Origin: an uncultured bacterium
Lineage (GTDB): Bacteria; Bacteroidota; Bacteroidia; Bacteroidales; Bacteroidaceae
Direction: 5' to 3'
Assembly: GCA_905215555.1 (NCBI GenBank)
Contig: CAJMQU010000049.1
Span: forward strand, 1 to 34,723
Length of the DNA stretch: 34,723 nucleotides
The position numbers were made by a program, and so were the translations under genes. The notes beneath the pieces are model-generated. The model had not been told where the DNA came from. It ran no database searches and worked only from the letters and a program-made list of their open reading frames with translations. Position 1 is the stretch's first letter. Each line of letters begins with the position of its first letter. Below, one piece after another: positions 24,459-31,850 of the stretch.

Positions 24459-24482
24459 GGAACATTCTTAGATAGATGTTCC
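24459..24482. terminator. Weak hairpin between convergent genes
   Basis: GGAACAT (24459-24465) pairs with ATGTTCC (24476-24482) around a 10-base loop, followed by a moderately T-rich tail on the plus strand. It lies in the gap between the HEAT-like gene and the convergent lipoprotein gene. Confidence 0.45.
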
Positions 24483-24548
24483 TGTTATTCTTTAAAAACG
24501 CTGTTTACGATTGTTAATGAGACAGCTGTAATTGTATAGACTTATCAT

Positions 24549-25205
24549 TCACTTCTTTATTCCCAAAATAGTTCTTGCTTTCTCTTCACTGGAAATGAAA
24601 TCAAGCGCATCGATTATCTGGTCATAATTCTCCCGGTCGGCAATGTTCGGAGCCAGGATTTTCAATACTTTCAACTTGTCATCATCGAACGTATATATTG
24701 ACATCATCCGCACACATTGCTTGCAACTCAGTTTTCTATTACCAATACCATTTTCCAATAATTCCAGTTGGTCGTCCTTGAAGGGTTTGCTTTTCACTTT
24801 ATTATAAAGTGACTGGAAGTCTCTTTCATTCATCCCTCTCCCAACAGTGACGTGCGGAAGGGAAGGTATGTTTCCATTGACTTCTACGGACGGATAAACT
24901 GTTACGGGAGGCGGGGGAGCATCTGTTCGGAAAGAGTCCATACTTATCACACGCCCGTCAATGAAACTGACTATGATTGTAGTCCATCCGGCATTGTCTG
25001 CGATATTCTTTATGAACTCCCACTCCTCCACGTCATGGTCGAAACGACGATAGTCCGGCTTTCCAAGTATAGATGATACTTCTTTCCGGCTCATTCCTTT
25101 CTGAACGCTCATCATAACCTCCTTGTTAATCCCTAAAATACTGGCACAGCCACTTATACCAATAATAAGCGCCAGTAGTGCTAATGTCTGTTTCATTATT
25201 TTCAT
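24549..25205 (-). CDS. Lipoprotein with OmlA/SmpA-like and DUF4476 domains
   Basis: A 218-residue lipoprotein with lipobox ISGC (Cys20). Residues about 30-105 resemble the SmpA/OmlA (BamE-type) fold: VQKGMSRKEVSSILGKPD, then WEFI and a strand with IIVSFIDGRVISM. A Pro-rich linker (APPPPVTVYP) leads to a C-terminal domain at about 125-215 (MNERDFQSLYNKVKSKPF, then SCKQCVRMMSIYTFDDDKLKVL), the DUF4476 pattern. BamE-like domains bind outer-membrane assembly factors; DUF4476 has no known function. Start 25205 or the ATG at 25196; both keep the signal peptide. It is divergent from the CDC-like lipoprotein gene. Confidence 0.8.
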   Translation of the reverse strand: MKIMKQTLALLALIIGISGCASILGINKEVMMSVQKGMSRKEVSSILGKPDYRRFDHDVEEWEFIKNIADNAGWTTIIVSFIDGRVISMDSFRTDAPPPPVTVYPSVEVNGNIPSLPHVTVGRGMNERDFQSLYNKVKSKPFKDDQLELLENGIGNRKLSCKQCVRMMSIYTFDDDKLKVLKILAPNIADRENYDQIIDALDFISSEEKARTILGIKK

Positions 25206-25231
25206 ACTATATATTGTTTTTAGTGTTGGCG

Positions 25232-25239
25232 CAAATATA
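25232..25239 (-). promoter_or_regulatory. -7 box of the OmlA/DUF4476 lipoprotein gene
   Basis: The minus strand reads TATATTTG, a perfect TAnnTTTG, with a predicted leader of about 20 bases. No -33 match at the right distance. Confidence 0.5.
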
Positions 25240-25303
25240 GGTGGGAAAAAGCATATAATATTATCTTTTTCCCTATTCTTTTTGGAAATTTCCCTATCTA
25301 AGG

Positions 25304-25334
25304 ATTGTTTCTCCCTACAAATTACCTAACTTTG
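25304..25334 (+). promoter_or_regulatory. Promoter of the CDC-like lipoprotein gene
   Basis: ATTG (25304-25307), a 19-base spacer and TAACTTTG (25327-25334) fit the Bacteroides consensus with one mismatch in the -33 box. The predicted leader is about 28 bases. Confidence 0.65.
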
Positions 25335-25368
25335 CATTCATAAAAACAACTATTAAAATCGAACTAGC

Positions 25369-26376
25369 ATGACACTAAACAAAAACAAATCTATCTGTAT
25401 CTCTATCAGCTTATTATTGACCTTGTTCAGTTCCTCTTGCAGCAAAGAAAAAGAAGAACCGGCATTCCCTGAACCTACTACGGGAAGATTTGAAAACACC
25501 CCATTCAAATGGGATTTTGTTCATCCCGCAACAACTGAAGATGATCTGTTTGTCGGAGATAGAAATATATCTGTAAAGAGCTGGTATGTGGTAACTCCAC
25601 CGGCTTTCTATGTTGGAGCGGCATACACGGAAAAAGAATTTAAAAGAACTTTCAGGTCTGAAATTGCAGCGTTTAAGAAGCCTATAGATGTTATTTTTAC
25701 ATTTACCAAGCCTCTTACCGGTACTCTTGTGAAAGGAACCGGAGAATTAGATTATAAGAGATTATTGGCAGAGTCTTTAGACTCGCAAGAGTACAAAGAA
25801 TATATTGAAAACAAACACACTTCCTTTGGGATTAAACTGGTAGAAATATATTCTTCTACCGATCTCAATAAGGCTTTTCCGAATAACGGTGGAATACTTG
25901 GAGAACTTTTGACGAAGGCAATGAGCAATGGAGACAAGATAAATGATGTAAAAAGCAGATTAGCAGGAGAACTTTCGAGCATTAATTTTACATCATATAT
26001 GGATTATCCGGCAAATGGATTCTTTCAAGATAAAGGCAACGATACACGGCAGGACAATCCGGTATATGTACGTTCTATCTCTTATGGGAAAGCTGCCTTT
26101 TTTGTTGTTGAGAGTAAGTATTCGTATAAGGAAGTAGCGGATGCCATCTTATCGAAACTATCATTGAGTAATGTGGAAAATACAGAAGAAATTTTGAAAA
26201 ATTCAACAATCACTTTATTTACTGTTATGGATTTCCAGCAAATAGCTGAGATATATAGAAGCTTTGCAGATTTAGATGCCTTTTTGAGCACTCCTTTCAC
26301 TGAATTGTCTTATGGATACCCTATATTTTGTCAGGGAGCATATACCAAAGATAACACGCCTTTCAGAGAAGACTGA
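25369..26376 (+). CDS. CDC-like (thiol-activated cytolysin-related) lipoprotein without domain 4
   Basis: A 335-residue lipoprotein. The signal peptide ends in FSSSC (Cys24), and the next residues SKEKEEP are acidic like Bacteroidota surface-export signals. The rest resembles domains 1-3 of cholesterol-dependent cytolysins. FGIKLVEIYSSTDLNKAF (153-170) matches the region before the first membrane hairpin. MDYPANGFFQD (211-221) matches the family P-x-D-x-F-x-D stretch, and PVYVRSISYGKAAFFV (231-246) matches PLVYISSVAYGRQVYL of perfringolysin. EILKNSTITLFTVM (274-287) and YGYPIFCQGAYTKDN (315-329) match IL-x-N-x-x-x-x-A-V and PISYTxxFLKDN. In classical cytolysins domain 4 with the Trp-rich undecapeptide follows; here the protein ends 6 residues later. 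Homology is read by eye. Whether it forms pores, or pairs with a longer partner elsewhere, is unknown. Codon use is somewhat AT-richer than its neighbours. Confidence 0.72.
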   Translation: MTLNKNKSICISISLLLTLFSSSCSKEKEEPAFPEPTTGRFENTPFKWDFVHPATTEDDLFVGDRNISVKSWYVVTPPAFYVGAAYTEKEFKRTFRSEIAAFKKPIDVIFTFTKPLTGTLVKGTGELDYKRLLAESLDSQEYKEYIENKHTSFGIKLVEIYSSTDLNKAFPNNGGILGELLTKAMSNGDKINDVKSRLAGELSSINFTSYMDYPANGFFQDKGNDTRQDNPVYVRSISYGKAAFFVVESKYSYKEVADAILSKLSLSNVENTEEILKNSTITLFTVMDFQQIAEIYRSFADLDAFLSTPFTELSYGYPIFCQGAYTKDNTPFRED

Positions 26377-26449
26377 CTGGTATAAAAATAGAAGAGCTAT
26401 ATAAAGCCCCAAAAAAACAGATAGAAAATAAAAATCGGATGAATGCAAA

Positions 26450-26638
26450 TTACAATATTGGTGATTTGTTCCAACCCCAAATATTGAGGTTGAAAGCGAA
26501 AAGAATAGAAATTAAAGCATAACCTTTATCGTTTTTAATTAAAGAGAACTGCGCATTTACAGTCGTTTCTTCATTTAAAGGCATAAAGTACTCACTTTTA
26601 GAATGAGTCAGCAACTTTCCGCTTTTTTCATATCCCAA
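26450..26638 (-). pseudogene. Possible remnant of a small gene
   Basis: An open frame of about 62 codons on the minus strand, starting only at TTG, with protein-like composition (FSLIKNDKGYALISILFAFNLNIWGWN). It has no usable ATG near its start, no promoter and no family I recognise. It may be the tail of a decayed gene or chance. The rest of 26377-26740 is AT-rich with nothing else recognisable. Confidence 0.2.
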
Positions 26639-26760
26639 ACGGAATAACCAGAGCAGGAGAAAGTTTTCCCCTTATTAATTACCCTTTTCCGAAAAACACC
26701 TCTAAAGGCACCTAAAGGGGACAATATATCAAAATCAAAGACAGAGAAGTATGTGGCAAA

Positions 26761-26887
26761 ATCCGTTCGTTCGGAAGAGATGAGCTTCGGTAAAACGTGT
26801 GCAAAGGTCAGTTGTCTTTGCGGAGTGCATCGTAAGGTGCCGGAATGAGAAAGTTAAAGTAGCGGAACTTTTTCTGCTACTTTTTTT
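26761..26887 (+). ncRNA. Candidate small RNA or structured leader
   Basis: A run of small hairpins ends in a strong terminator. TCCG/CGGA pairs at 26762-26765 and 26772-26775, GAAG/CTTC at 26774-26777 and 26785-26788 (mutually exclusive with the former), GCAAAG/CTTTGC at 26801-26806 and 26816-26821, then the terminator stem at 26856-26883. The GC content is higher than in the flanks. No known RNA family was recognised. No TAnnTTTG box was found upstream on this strand, so the 5' end is not defined; it could also be a long 3' tail of the CDC-like mRNA. Confidence 0.35.
26856..26887 (+). terminator. Strong intrinsic terminator
   Basis: A 12-bp stem (26856-26867 with 26872-26883, one G-U) has a CTTT loop and is followed by a T run. 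It lies 71 bases before the DUF362 start and upstream of that gene's own -7 box, so it ends a transcript coming from the left. Confidence 0.85.
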
Positions 26888-26919
26888 GTTTTATACCTAT
26901 ATATATGGATAATATCTGC

Positions 26920-26927
26920 TATTTTTG
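26920..26927 (+). promoter_or_regulatory. -7 box of the DUF362-ferredoxin gene
   Basis: TATTTTTG matches TAnnTTTG, predicting a leader of about 24 bases before ATG 26958. The -33 region lacks a clear TTTG. Confidence 0.5.
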
Positions 26928-26957
26928 CACATAACTATAACAATAAATAGGTATTAT

Positions 26958-28079
26958 ATGGAAACATCAAAAGTATACTACACAGACCTACGTACCTCTC
27001 CTACTTCTAATCTTCTTGATAAGATGGAACGCCTGGTGAAGCGTGCAGGCATTGAAAAACTGCCTTTAAAAGACAGTTTTGTCGCTATTAAGATTCATTT
27101 CGGAGAACCCGGAAACCTTGCATATCTTCGTCCGAACTATGCGGCACGCATGGCAAACCTATTGCGTACGAACGGTGCAAAACCTTTCCTTACAGATTGC
27201 AATACGCTTTATTCAGGTCGTCGTGCCAATGCCGTAGACCATCTGCAAAGCGCAATGGAGAATGGTTATAATCCTATATCCGCCCAGTGCCAGGTTATCA
27301 TAGGCGATGGCCTGAAAGGTACGGATTGCCGGGAAATCCCTTTGAACGGTGAGTATTGTGCCGCACCTAAAATCGGTACAGCCATTGCCGATGCTGATAT
27401 CATCATCAGCATGAACCACTTTAAAGGACACGAACAAGCTGGTTTCGGTGGTGCTTTAAAGAATCTGGGTATGGGCTGTGCCAGTGTAGCCGGAAAACTG
27501 GAACTGCATTCGGCCTCCCAGCCTAAGATTGACACGGAGAGTTGTATTGGGTGTAATATCTGCGTAAAGCACTGTGCACACAACGCCGTACATCTGAATG
27601 CCGTGCGTAAAGCTGAAATCGACTATGCAAAGTGTGTGGGATGCGGACAATGTGTTGCCTTATGCCAATACGATGGCGCCGTAATGGGCGATGAAGATAC
27701 ATCCGAACGGTTGAATTACAAGATTGCCGAATATTCTTTGGCAGTAGTGAAAGATAAACCGAACTTTCATATCAGCTTTATCATGAACGTTTCTCCGGAA
27801 TGTGACTGCTGGAACCATAATGACGCTGCTATCATACCCGACCTCGGCATTCTGGCTTCTACAGATCCTGTAGCTCTGGATAAAGCGTGCGCAGATATGG
27901 TAATCCAAGCCCCCATCCTGCATACGGAAAACCGCCTCTCTTCAGAGCATGAACATGATGATTTGTGCGGTCATGACAAGTTTCACCTGATGCATCCGAA
28001 TACGGACTGGCTTGCAGGATTGCGCCATGCGGAAAAGATCGGATTGGGTAGCATGCAATATGAACTGGTGAAGATTTAA
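26958..28079 (+). CDS. DUF362 protein with two 4Fe-4S clusters
   Basis: A 373-residue cytosolic iron-sulfur protein. The DUF362 core occupies about residues 25-180, with VAIKIHFGEPGNLAYLRP, DCNTLYSGRR and the signature MNHFKGHEQAGFGGALKNLGMG. A ferredoxin insert follows at about 190-245 with CIGCNICVKHC and CVGCGQCVALC, two classic C-x2-C-x2-C-x3-C sites. The C-terminal part resumes the DUF362 fold (DLGILASTDPVALDKACADMV). Function of the family is unknown; it is often linked to electron-transfer genes. Start ATG 26958 is used because the longer frame begins with TTG inside the promoter. A second DUF362 gene lies at 29205. Confidence 0.85.
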   Translation: METSKVYYTDLRTSPTSNLLDKMERLVKRAGIEKLPLKDSFVAIKIHFGEPGNLAYLRPNYAARMANLLRTNGAKPFLTDCNTLYSGRRANAVDHLQSAMENGYNPISAQCQVIIGDGLKGTDCREIPLNGEYCAAPKIGTAIADADIIISMNHFKGHEQAGFGGALKNLGMGCASVAGKLELHSASQPKIDTESCIGCNICVKHCAHNAVHLNAVRKAEIDYAKCVGCGQCVALCQYDGAVMGDEDTSERLNYKIAEYSLAVVKDKPNFHISFIMNVSPECDCWNHNDAAIIPDLGILASTDPVALDKACADMVIQAPILHTENRLSSEHEHDDLCGHDKFHLMHPNTDWLAGLRHAEKIGLGSMQYELVKI

Positions 28080-28174
28080 ACCTTTTCCAGCCAAAAGAGT
28101 CTTACTATAAATATGTCGATACAAAATTTACAGGGATTGAGACAAATCTTTAAACGGAATGAGCATTCATCTCC

Positions 28175-28182
28175 TACCTTTG
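28175..28182 (+). promoter_or_regulatory. -7 box of the ECF-like / PRT / DUF362 / NapHG unit
   Basis: TACCTTTG matches TAnnTTTG, about 50 bases before ATG 28232. A TTTA with a 22-base spacer is the only -33 candidate. The four genes that follow have gaps of 27, 40 and 28 bases, so this may be their common promoter. Confidence 0.5.
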
Positions 28183-28231
28183 TATCTTGAAAAAACATAA
28201 TTAATAACAATTAAAATCTAATCATTGAATA

Positions 28232-28741
28232 ATGGAAACATCTGCTAAACTCTACTCTTTGTCGTTCAGTAACGTAAAGACCTATTTGTTTGCATTCTTA
28301 TTTATCGCAGGAAATATCGCATTGCCGCAACTTTGCCATCTGGTGCCTATGGGTGGCCCGACATTGCTGCCTATCTACTTCTTTACATTGATTGCCGCTT
28401 ATAAATTCGGCTTCCGTGTGGGATTACTGACAGCTCTGCTCTCCCCGGTGATTAATCATTTGCTGTTTGGTATGCCTGCCGCAGCCGCATTGCCTGTGTT
28501 ATTGATTAAATCAGGTTTACTTGCAGGCACTGCCACACTTGCCGCACGATATGCAAAGAAGGTATCATTAATCGCATTGCTTGGTGCAATTCTTGCTTAC
28601 CAAGTATTAGGCACAGCTTTTGAATGGGCTTTGTGCGGTAACTTCTTCGTGGCTGTACAGGATTTCCGTATAGGTGTTCCGGGAATGCTGATTCAGTGGT
28701 TCGGTGGTTACGCTTTGCTGAAAGCCATCTCCAAACTTTGA
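28232..28741 (+). CDS. ECF transporter S-component-like membrane protein
   Basis: A 169-residue membrane protein with five to six hydrophobic helices. GGPTLLPIYFFTLIAAYKFGFRVGLLTALLSPVIN resembles the helix 2-3 area of S components of energy-coupling factor vitamin transporters. The fold is small and has no ATPase or T component beside it, so it would use an ECF module made elsewhere, or act alone. Substrate unknown. It leads a run of four same-strand genes ending with the NapHG-like protein. Confidence 0.65.
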   Translation: METSAKLYSLSFSNVKTYLFAFLFIAGNIALPQLCHLVPMGGPTLLPIYFFTLIAAYKFGFRVGLLTALLSPVINHLLFGMPAAAALPVLLIKSGLLAGTATLAARYAKKVSLIALLGAILAYQVLGTAFEWALCGNFFVAVQDFRIGVPGMLIQWFGGYALLKAISKL

Positions 28742-28768
28742 TAACAGACTGCTAACCTCCCATAGAAT

Positions 28769-29164
28769 ATGGCAAAAACAATGGAAGAAGTGCTGGAACG
28801 TTTCCGCACTATTGAGTTCCACGATGATTTTGATATGATCGTGGCGATTGCTAACGGTGGCATTGTTCCGGCAGGTATCATCAACCAACGATTGCAAAAG
28901 GAAGTGCATTTGCTACGCATCAACCTGCGGGACGAATATCAACATCCTAAATATGATGTCCCCCAGTTGTTGGCTCCGGTTGATTTTGATTTTAAAGACA
29001 AAAGCATATTATTGGTAGATGACCGGATTAAGACCGGCTCTACCATTCGTTTAGCATGCGAATTACTCAAAGAAGCACGTCTGATAAAAACGTTCGCAGT
29101 CAATGGGACCGCAGATTATGCCCTATTTGACGAGACATGTTTTAAATTCCCTTGGATAATGTAG
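28769..29164 (+). CDS. Phosphoribosyltransferase-domain protein
   Basis: A 131-residue cytosolic protein with the type I PRTase fold. FDMIVAIANGGIVPAGIINQRL is the beta-loop that begins the fold, and SILLVDDRIKTGSTI holds the PRPP-binding loop (hydrophobic stretch, D-D, T-G-S-T). The hood region that sets base specificity is short. It may be a nucleobase or nucleotide salvage enzyme, or a ligand-sensing relative. It lies 27 bases after the ECF-like gene, which would suit uptake plus phosphoribosylation of one base or vitamin; that is inference. Confidence 0.8.
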   Translation: MAKTMEEVLERFRTIEFHDDFDMIVAIANGGIVPAGIINQRLQKEVHLLRINLRDEYQHPKYDVPQLLAPVDFDFKDKSILLVDDRIKTGSTIRLACELLKEARLIKTFAVNGTADYALFDETCFKFPWIM

Positions 29165-29204
29165 GGAATTAATAGTTAATAATTGAAAAATAAACAAAGG
29201 GCTT

Positions 29205-30140
29205 ATGGACAGAAGGGATTTCTTAAAGACTCTGGCGGTGACAGGTGCGGTAATGACCGTGCAACGCTCGGAAGCAATGGATATACTGGCGCAGAAGTTA
29301 ACGAATGCAGGCGGCGGTAAAGTGGATTTAGTAGCAGTGATGGGGGGAGAACCCGAAGCGATGTTTCAGCGGGCCATTGCGGAAATGGGGGGGATGAAAC
29401 AGTTCATCAAACCGGGACATAAAGTAGTGGTCAAACCAAATATCGGTTGGGATAAAGTGCCCGAACTGGCGGGTAACACCAATCCGAAACTTGTTGCCGA
29501 GATTGTGAAGCAATGTCTTGCTGCAGGCGCAAAGGAAGTAACGGTTTTCGACCATACTTGCGATGACTGGCAGAAGTGCTATAAAAACAGTGGTATAGAA
29601 GCTGCAGCTAAAGCTGCCGGTGCAAAGGTGATGCCCGCCCATCTGGAAAGTTACTACAAACCCATTTCGTTACCAAAAGGTAAACGCATGAAGAGTGCCA
29701 AAGTACATGAAGCAATCTTAAATAGTGATGTCTGGATCAATGTCCCCATTCTGAAAAACCATGGAGGTGCCAATCTGACCATTTCAATGAAGAATCACAT
29801 GGGCATTGTTTGGGATCGTGGTTTCTTCCATTCCAATGATTTGCAACAATGCATTGCGGATATCTGCACAATGGATAAAAAAGCAGTACTGAATGTAGTA
29901 GACGCTTACCGTGTATTGAAGACAAACGGTCCGCGCGGACGTTCGGCCTCAGATGTAGTTCTGACAAAGGGATTGTTTATCTCGCAGGATATCGTAGCGG
30001 TAGATACAGCCGCCACTAAGTTCTTCAACCAGGTTCGTGAGATGCCGCTTGAGAGTGTTGCTCATCTTGCTAACGGGCAAGCACTGAAAATTGGAACAAT
30101 GGATTTGGATAAACTGAATGTCAAACGAATCAGACTTTAG
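29205..30140 (+). CDS. DUF362 protein with Tat signal
   Basis: A 311-residue protein with an N-terminal twin-arginine signal (MDRRDFLKTLAVTGAVMTV), so it is probably exported folded to the periplasm. The DUF362 core follows: HKVVVKPNIGWDK, KEVTVFDHTCDDW, and NVPILKNHGGANLTISMKNHMG, matching the KGH/KNLG-type signature of the gene at 26958. There is no ferredoxin insert. A cofactor is likely given the Tat signal, but none is recognisable. The NapH/NapG-like gene starts 28 bases downstream, so they are almost surely one functional unit. Confidence 0.85.
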   Translation: MDRRDFLKTLAVTGAVMTVQRSEAMDILAQKLTNAGGGKVDLVAVMGGEPEAMFQRAIAEMGGMKQFIKPGHKVVVKPNIGWDKVPELAGNTNPKLVAEIVKQCLAAGAKEVTVFDHTCDDWQKCYKNSGIEAAAKAAGAKVMPAHLESYYKPISLPKGKRMKSAKVHEAILNSDVWINVPILKNHGGANLTISMKNHMGIVWDRGFFHSNDLQQCIADICTMDKKAVLNVVDAYRVLKTNGPRGRSASDVVLTKGLFISQDIVAVDTAATKFFNQVREMPLESVAHLANGQALKIGTMDLDKLNVKRIRL

Positions 30141-30168
30141 TTCGAAAGTATAAAAGTATACACATTTT

Positions 30169-31689
30169 ATGTTGAGAAAAGCACGTATTCTACTGTCCGT
30201 TGTTTTCTTCGGACTGATAACTTTCTATTTTCTGGATTTTGCGGAAATATTGCCGAATAGCTTCCACAGATTGGCTCATGTGCAGTTTGTGCCGGCATTG
30301 ATATCACTGAGTTTTATAACGCTGGCGATACTGATACTGATAACACTGCTGTTGGGTCGCATTTACTGTTCCACCGTTTGTCCGATGGGTATTTTTCAGG
30401 ATATGGTGACCTGGATTTCCAAAAAGACAGCCAAGAAAAAGAAACGTTTCCGTTACTCTCCCGCCAAGAATGTATTACGTTGGGGAGTAGTGGGCGTGAC
30501 GGCTGTGGCTTTTCTCCTGAATTTCACAGTGATACTAGGTCTCTTGGATCCGTACAGTGCTTTCGGACGCATGGTGACCAATGTATTCAAGCCTGTATAT
30601 ATGTTAGGAAACAATCTGTTGGAGAGTATATTTTCCAGTTTCGGTAACTATACATTTTATCAGGTGGATGCTTCTTTGTTGAGTATCTCCTCGTTTATTA
30701 TAGGTTTGGTGACATTCTTGCTGATTGGTTTCCTGGCATGGAGATACGGTCGTACGTGGTGTAATACAATGTGTCCGGTAGGTACGATACTCGGATTCAT
30801 TAGTCGTTTTTCATTATTCAAAGTACGCATTGATACGGAAAAGTGTAACCGTTGCGGACTCTGTGCCACAAAATGCAAAGCATCGTGCATCAATAGCAAG
30901 GAGCAAACCATTGATTACAGCCGTTGCGTAGATTGCTTCGATTGTTTGGGCGAATGTCGGCAAAACGCACTTTGCTATACAACATCTTTCAGAACTAAAA
31001 AACAAACAGTTGCTGATGTCTCCAAACGTCGTTTTCTGGTTGCAAGCCTGACAACCGCTACTGCCGCCCCTAAAGTTGTGGCGCAAGTACAGAATGTAGT
31101 GGCTACTGCTACCGGAATGAAAAGTGATAAGCGAAGAACACCGATAACACCGCCGGGGTCTATCAGTCAGGATCATTTTCAAGCGCATTGCACCTCTTGT
31201 CATTTGTGTGTCAGCAAATGTCCCTCCCATGTTCTGAAACCTGCTTTTATGGAATATGGCATCGGAGGAATGATGCAGCCGACCGTTTATTTTGAAAAAG
31301 GATTCTGTAATTTCGACTGTACTGTGTGCAGTGATGTTTGCCCGAACGGAGCGATCCTGCCTCTGACAAAAGAACGGAAACATCTGACACAGATAGGCAA
31401 AGTAGTTTTTATCGAAGAAAACTGTATTGTCTATCGGGATGGTACCAGTTGCGGAGCTTGCTCCGAACATTGTCCCACGCAGGCTCTATCGATGATACCC
31501 TTCAAGGATGGATTGACCATCCCTCACGTAAACACGGATATTTGTGTGGGTTGTGGTGGTTGTGAGTATATATGTCCTGCCCGCCCCTTCCGTGCTGTGT
31601 ATATTGAGGGAAACGCTGTGCAACAAGAGGCTAAGCCCTTCACCGATAACCATCAGGAAGAAATTCAGGTGGATGATTTCGGTTTCTGA
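30169..31689 (+). CDS. NapH-NapG-like fused membrane iron-sulfur protein
   Basis: A 506-residue protein. Residues 8-192 hold four membrane helices with CSTVCP (67-72) and CNTMCP (198-203), the NapH/RdxA/NosR-type membrane motif. A two-cluster ferredoxin (about 226-268: CNRCGLCATKCKASC and CVDCFDCLGEC) follows. At 285-305 a second twin-arginine-like segment (SKRRFLVASLTTATAA) lies exactly at the joint to a NapG/MauM-like part with CTSCHLCVSKCP (341-352), CNFDCTVCSDVCP (380-392), CGACSEHCP (428-436) and CVGCGGCEYICP (459-470). So two proteins that are separate elsewhere are fused. It should carry electrons from the quinol pool through the membrane to an outside partner, likely the Tat DUF362 protein. 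Confidence 0.88.
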   Translation: MLRKARILLSVVFFGLITFYFLDFAEILPNSFHRLAHVQFVPALISLSFITLAILILITLLLGRIYCSTVCPMGIFQDMVTWISKKTAKKKKRFRYSPAKNVLRWGVVGVTAVAFLLNFTVILGLLDPYSAFGRMVTNVFKPVYMLGNNLLESIFSSFGNYTFYQVDASLLSISSFIIGLVTFLLIGFLAWRYGRTWCNTMCPVGTILGFISRFSLFKVRIDTEKCNRCGLCATKCKASCINSKEQTIDYSRCVDCFDCLGECRQNALCYTTSFRTKKQTVADVSKRRFLVASLTTATAAPKVVAQVQNVVATATGMKSDKRRTPITPPGSISQDHFQAHCTSCHLCVSKCPSHVLKPAFMEYGIGGMMQPTVYFEKGFCNFDCTVCSDVCPNGAILPLTKERKHLTQIGKVVFIEENCIVYRDGTSCGACSEHCPTQALSMIPFKDGLTIPHVNTDICVGCGGCEYICPARPFRAVYIEGNAVQQEAKPFTDNHQEEIQVDDFGF

Positions 31690-31713
31690 TTAAATCTTTT
31701 CTCGACCCTACTA

Positions 31714-31757
31714 ACGCCTGTCTTCCGCAAAACAAATTGGAGGCAGGCGTCACTTTT
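31714..31757 (+). terminator. Intrinsic terminator of the redox cluster
   Basis: ACGCCTG (31714-31720) pairs with CAGGCGT (31744-31750), with further partial pairing inward, followed by TTTTTCTTT. It starts 25 bases after the NapHG stop. Confidence 0.75.
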
Positions 31758-31850
31758 TCTTTATCTCAGCACATTTTTCTTCCTTTTTCCTTTCAACCTA
31801 CAATAAAATCACTAATTTCGTGCCGAACAAATATATGGTAGATTTTTGAC

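Noticed and set aside
26761..26957. Riboswitch controlling the DUF362-ferredoxin gene
   Set aside because: The -7 box at 26920 lies after the terminator, so the gene's own transcript would not include the structure; no known riboswitch motif was recognised.
31828..31835. Minus-strand TATATTTG before the patatin gene
   Set aside because: It points into the 3' end of the NapHG gene, where there is no gene on the minus strand; probably chance.
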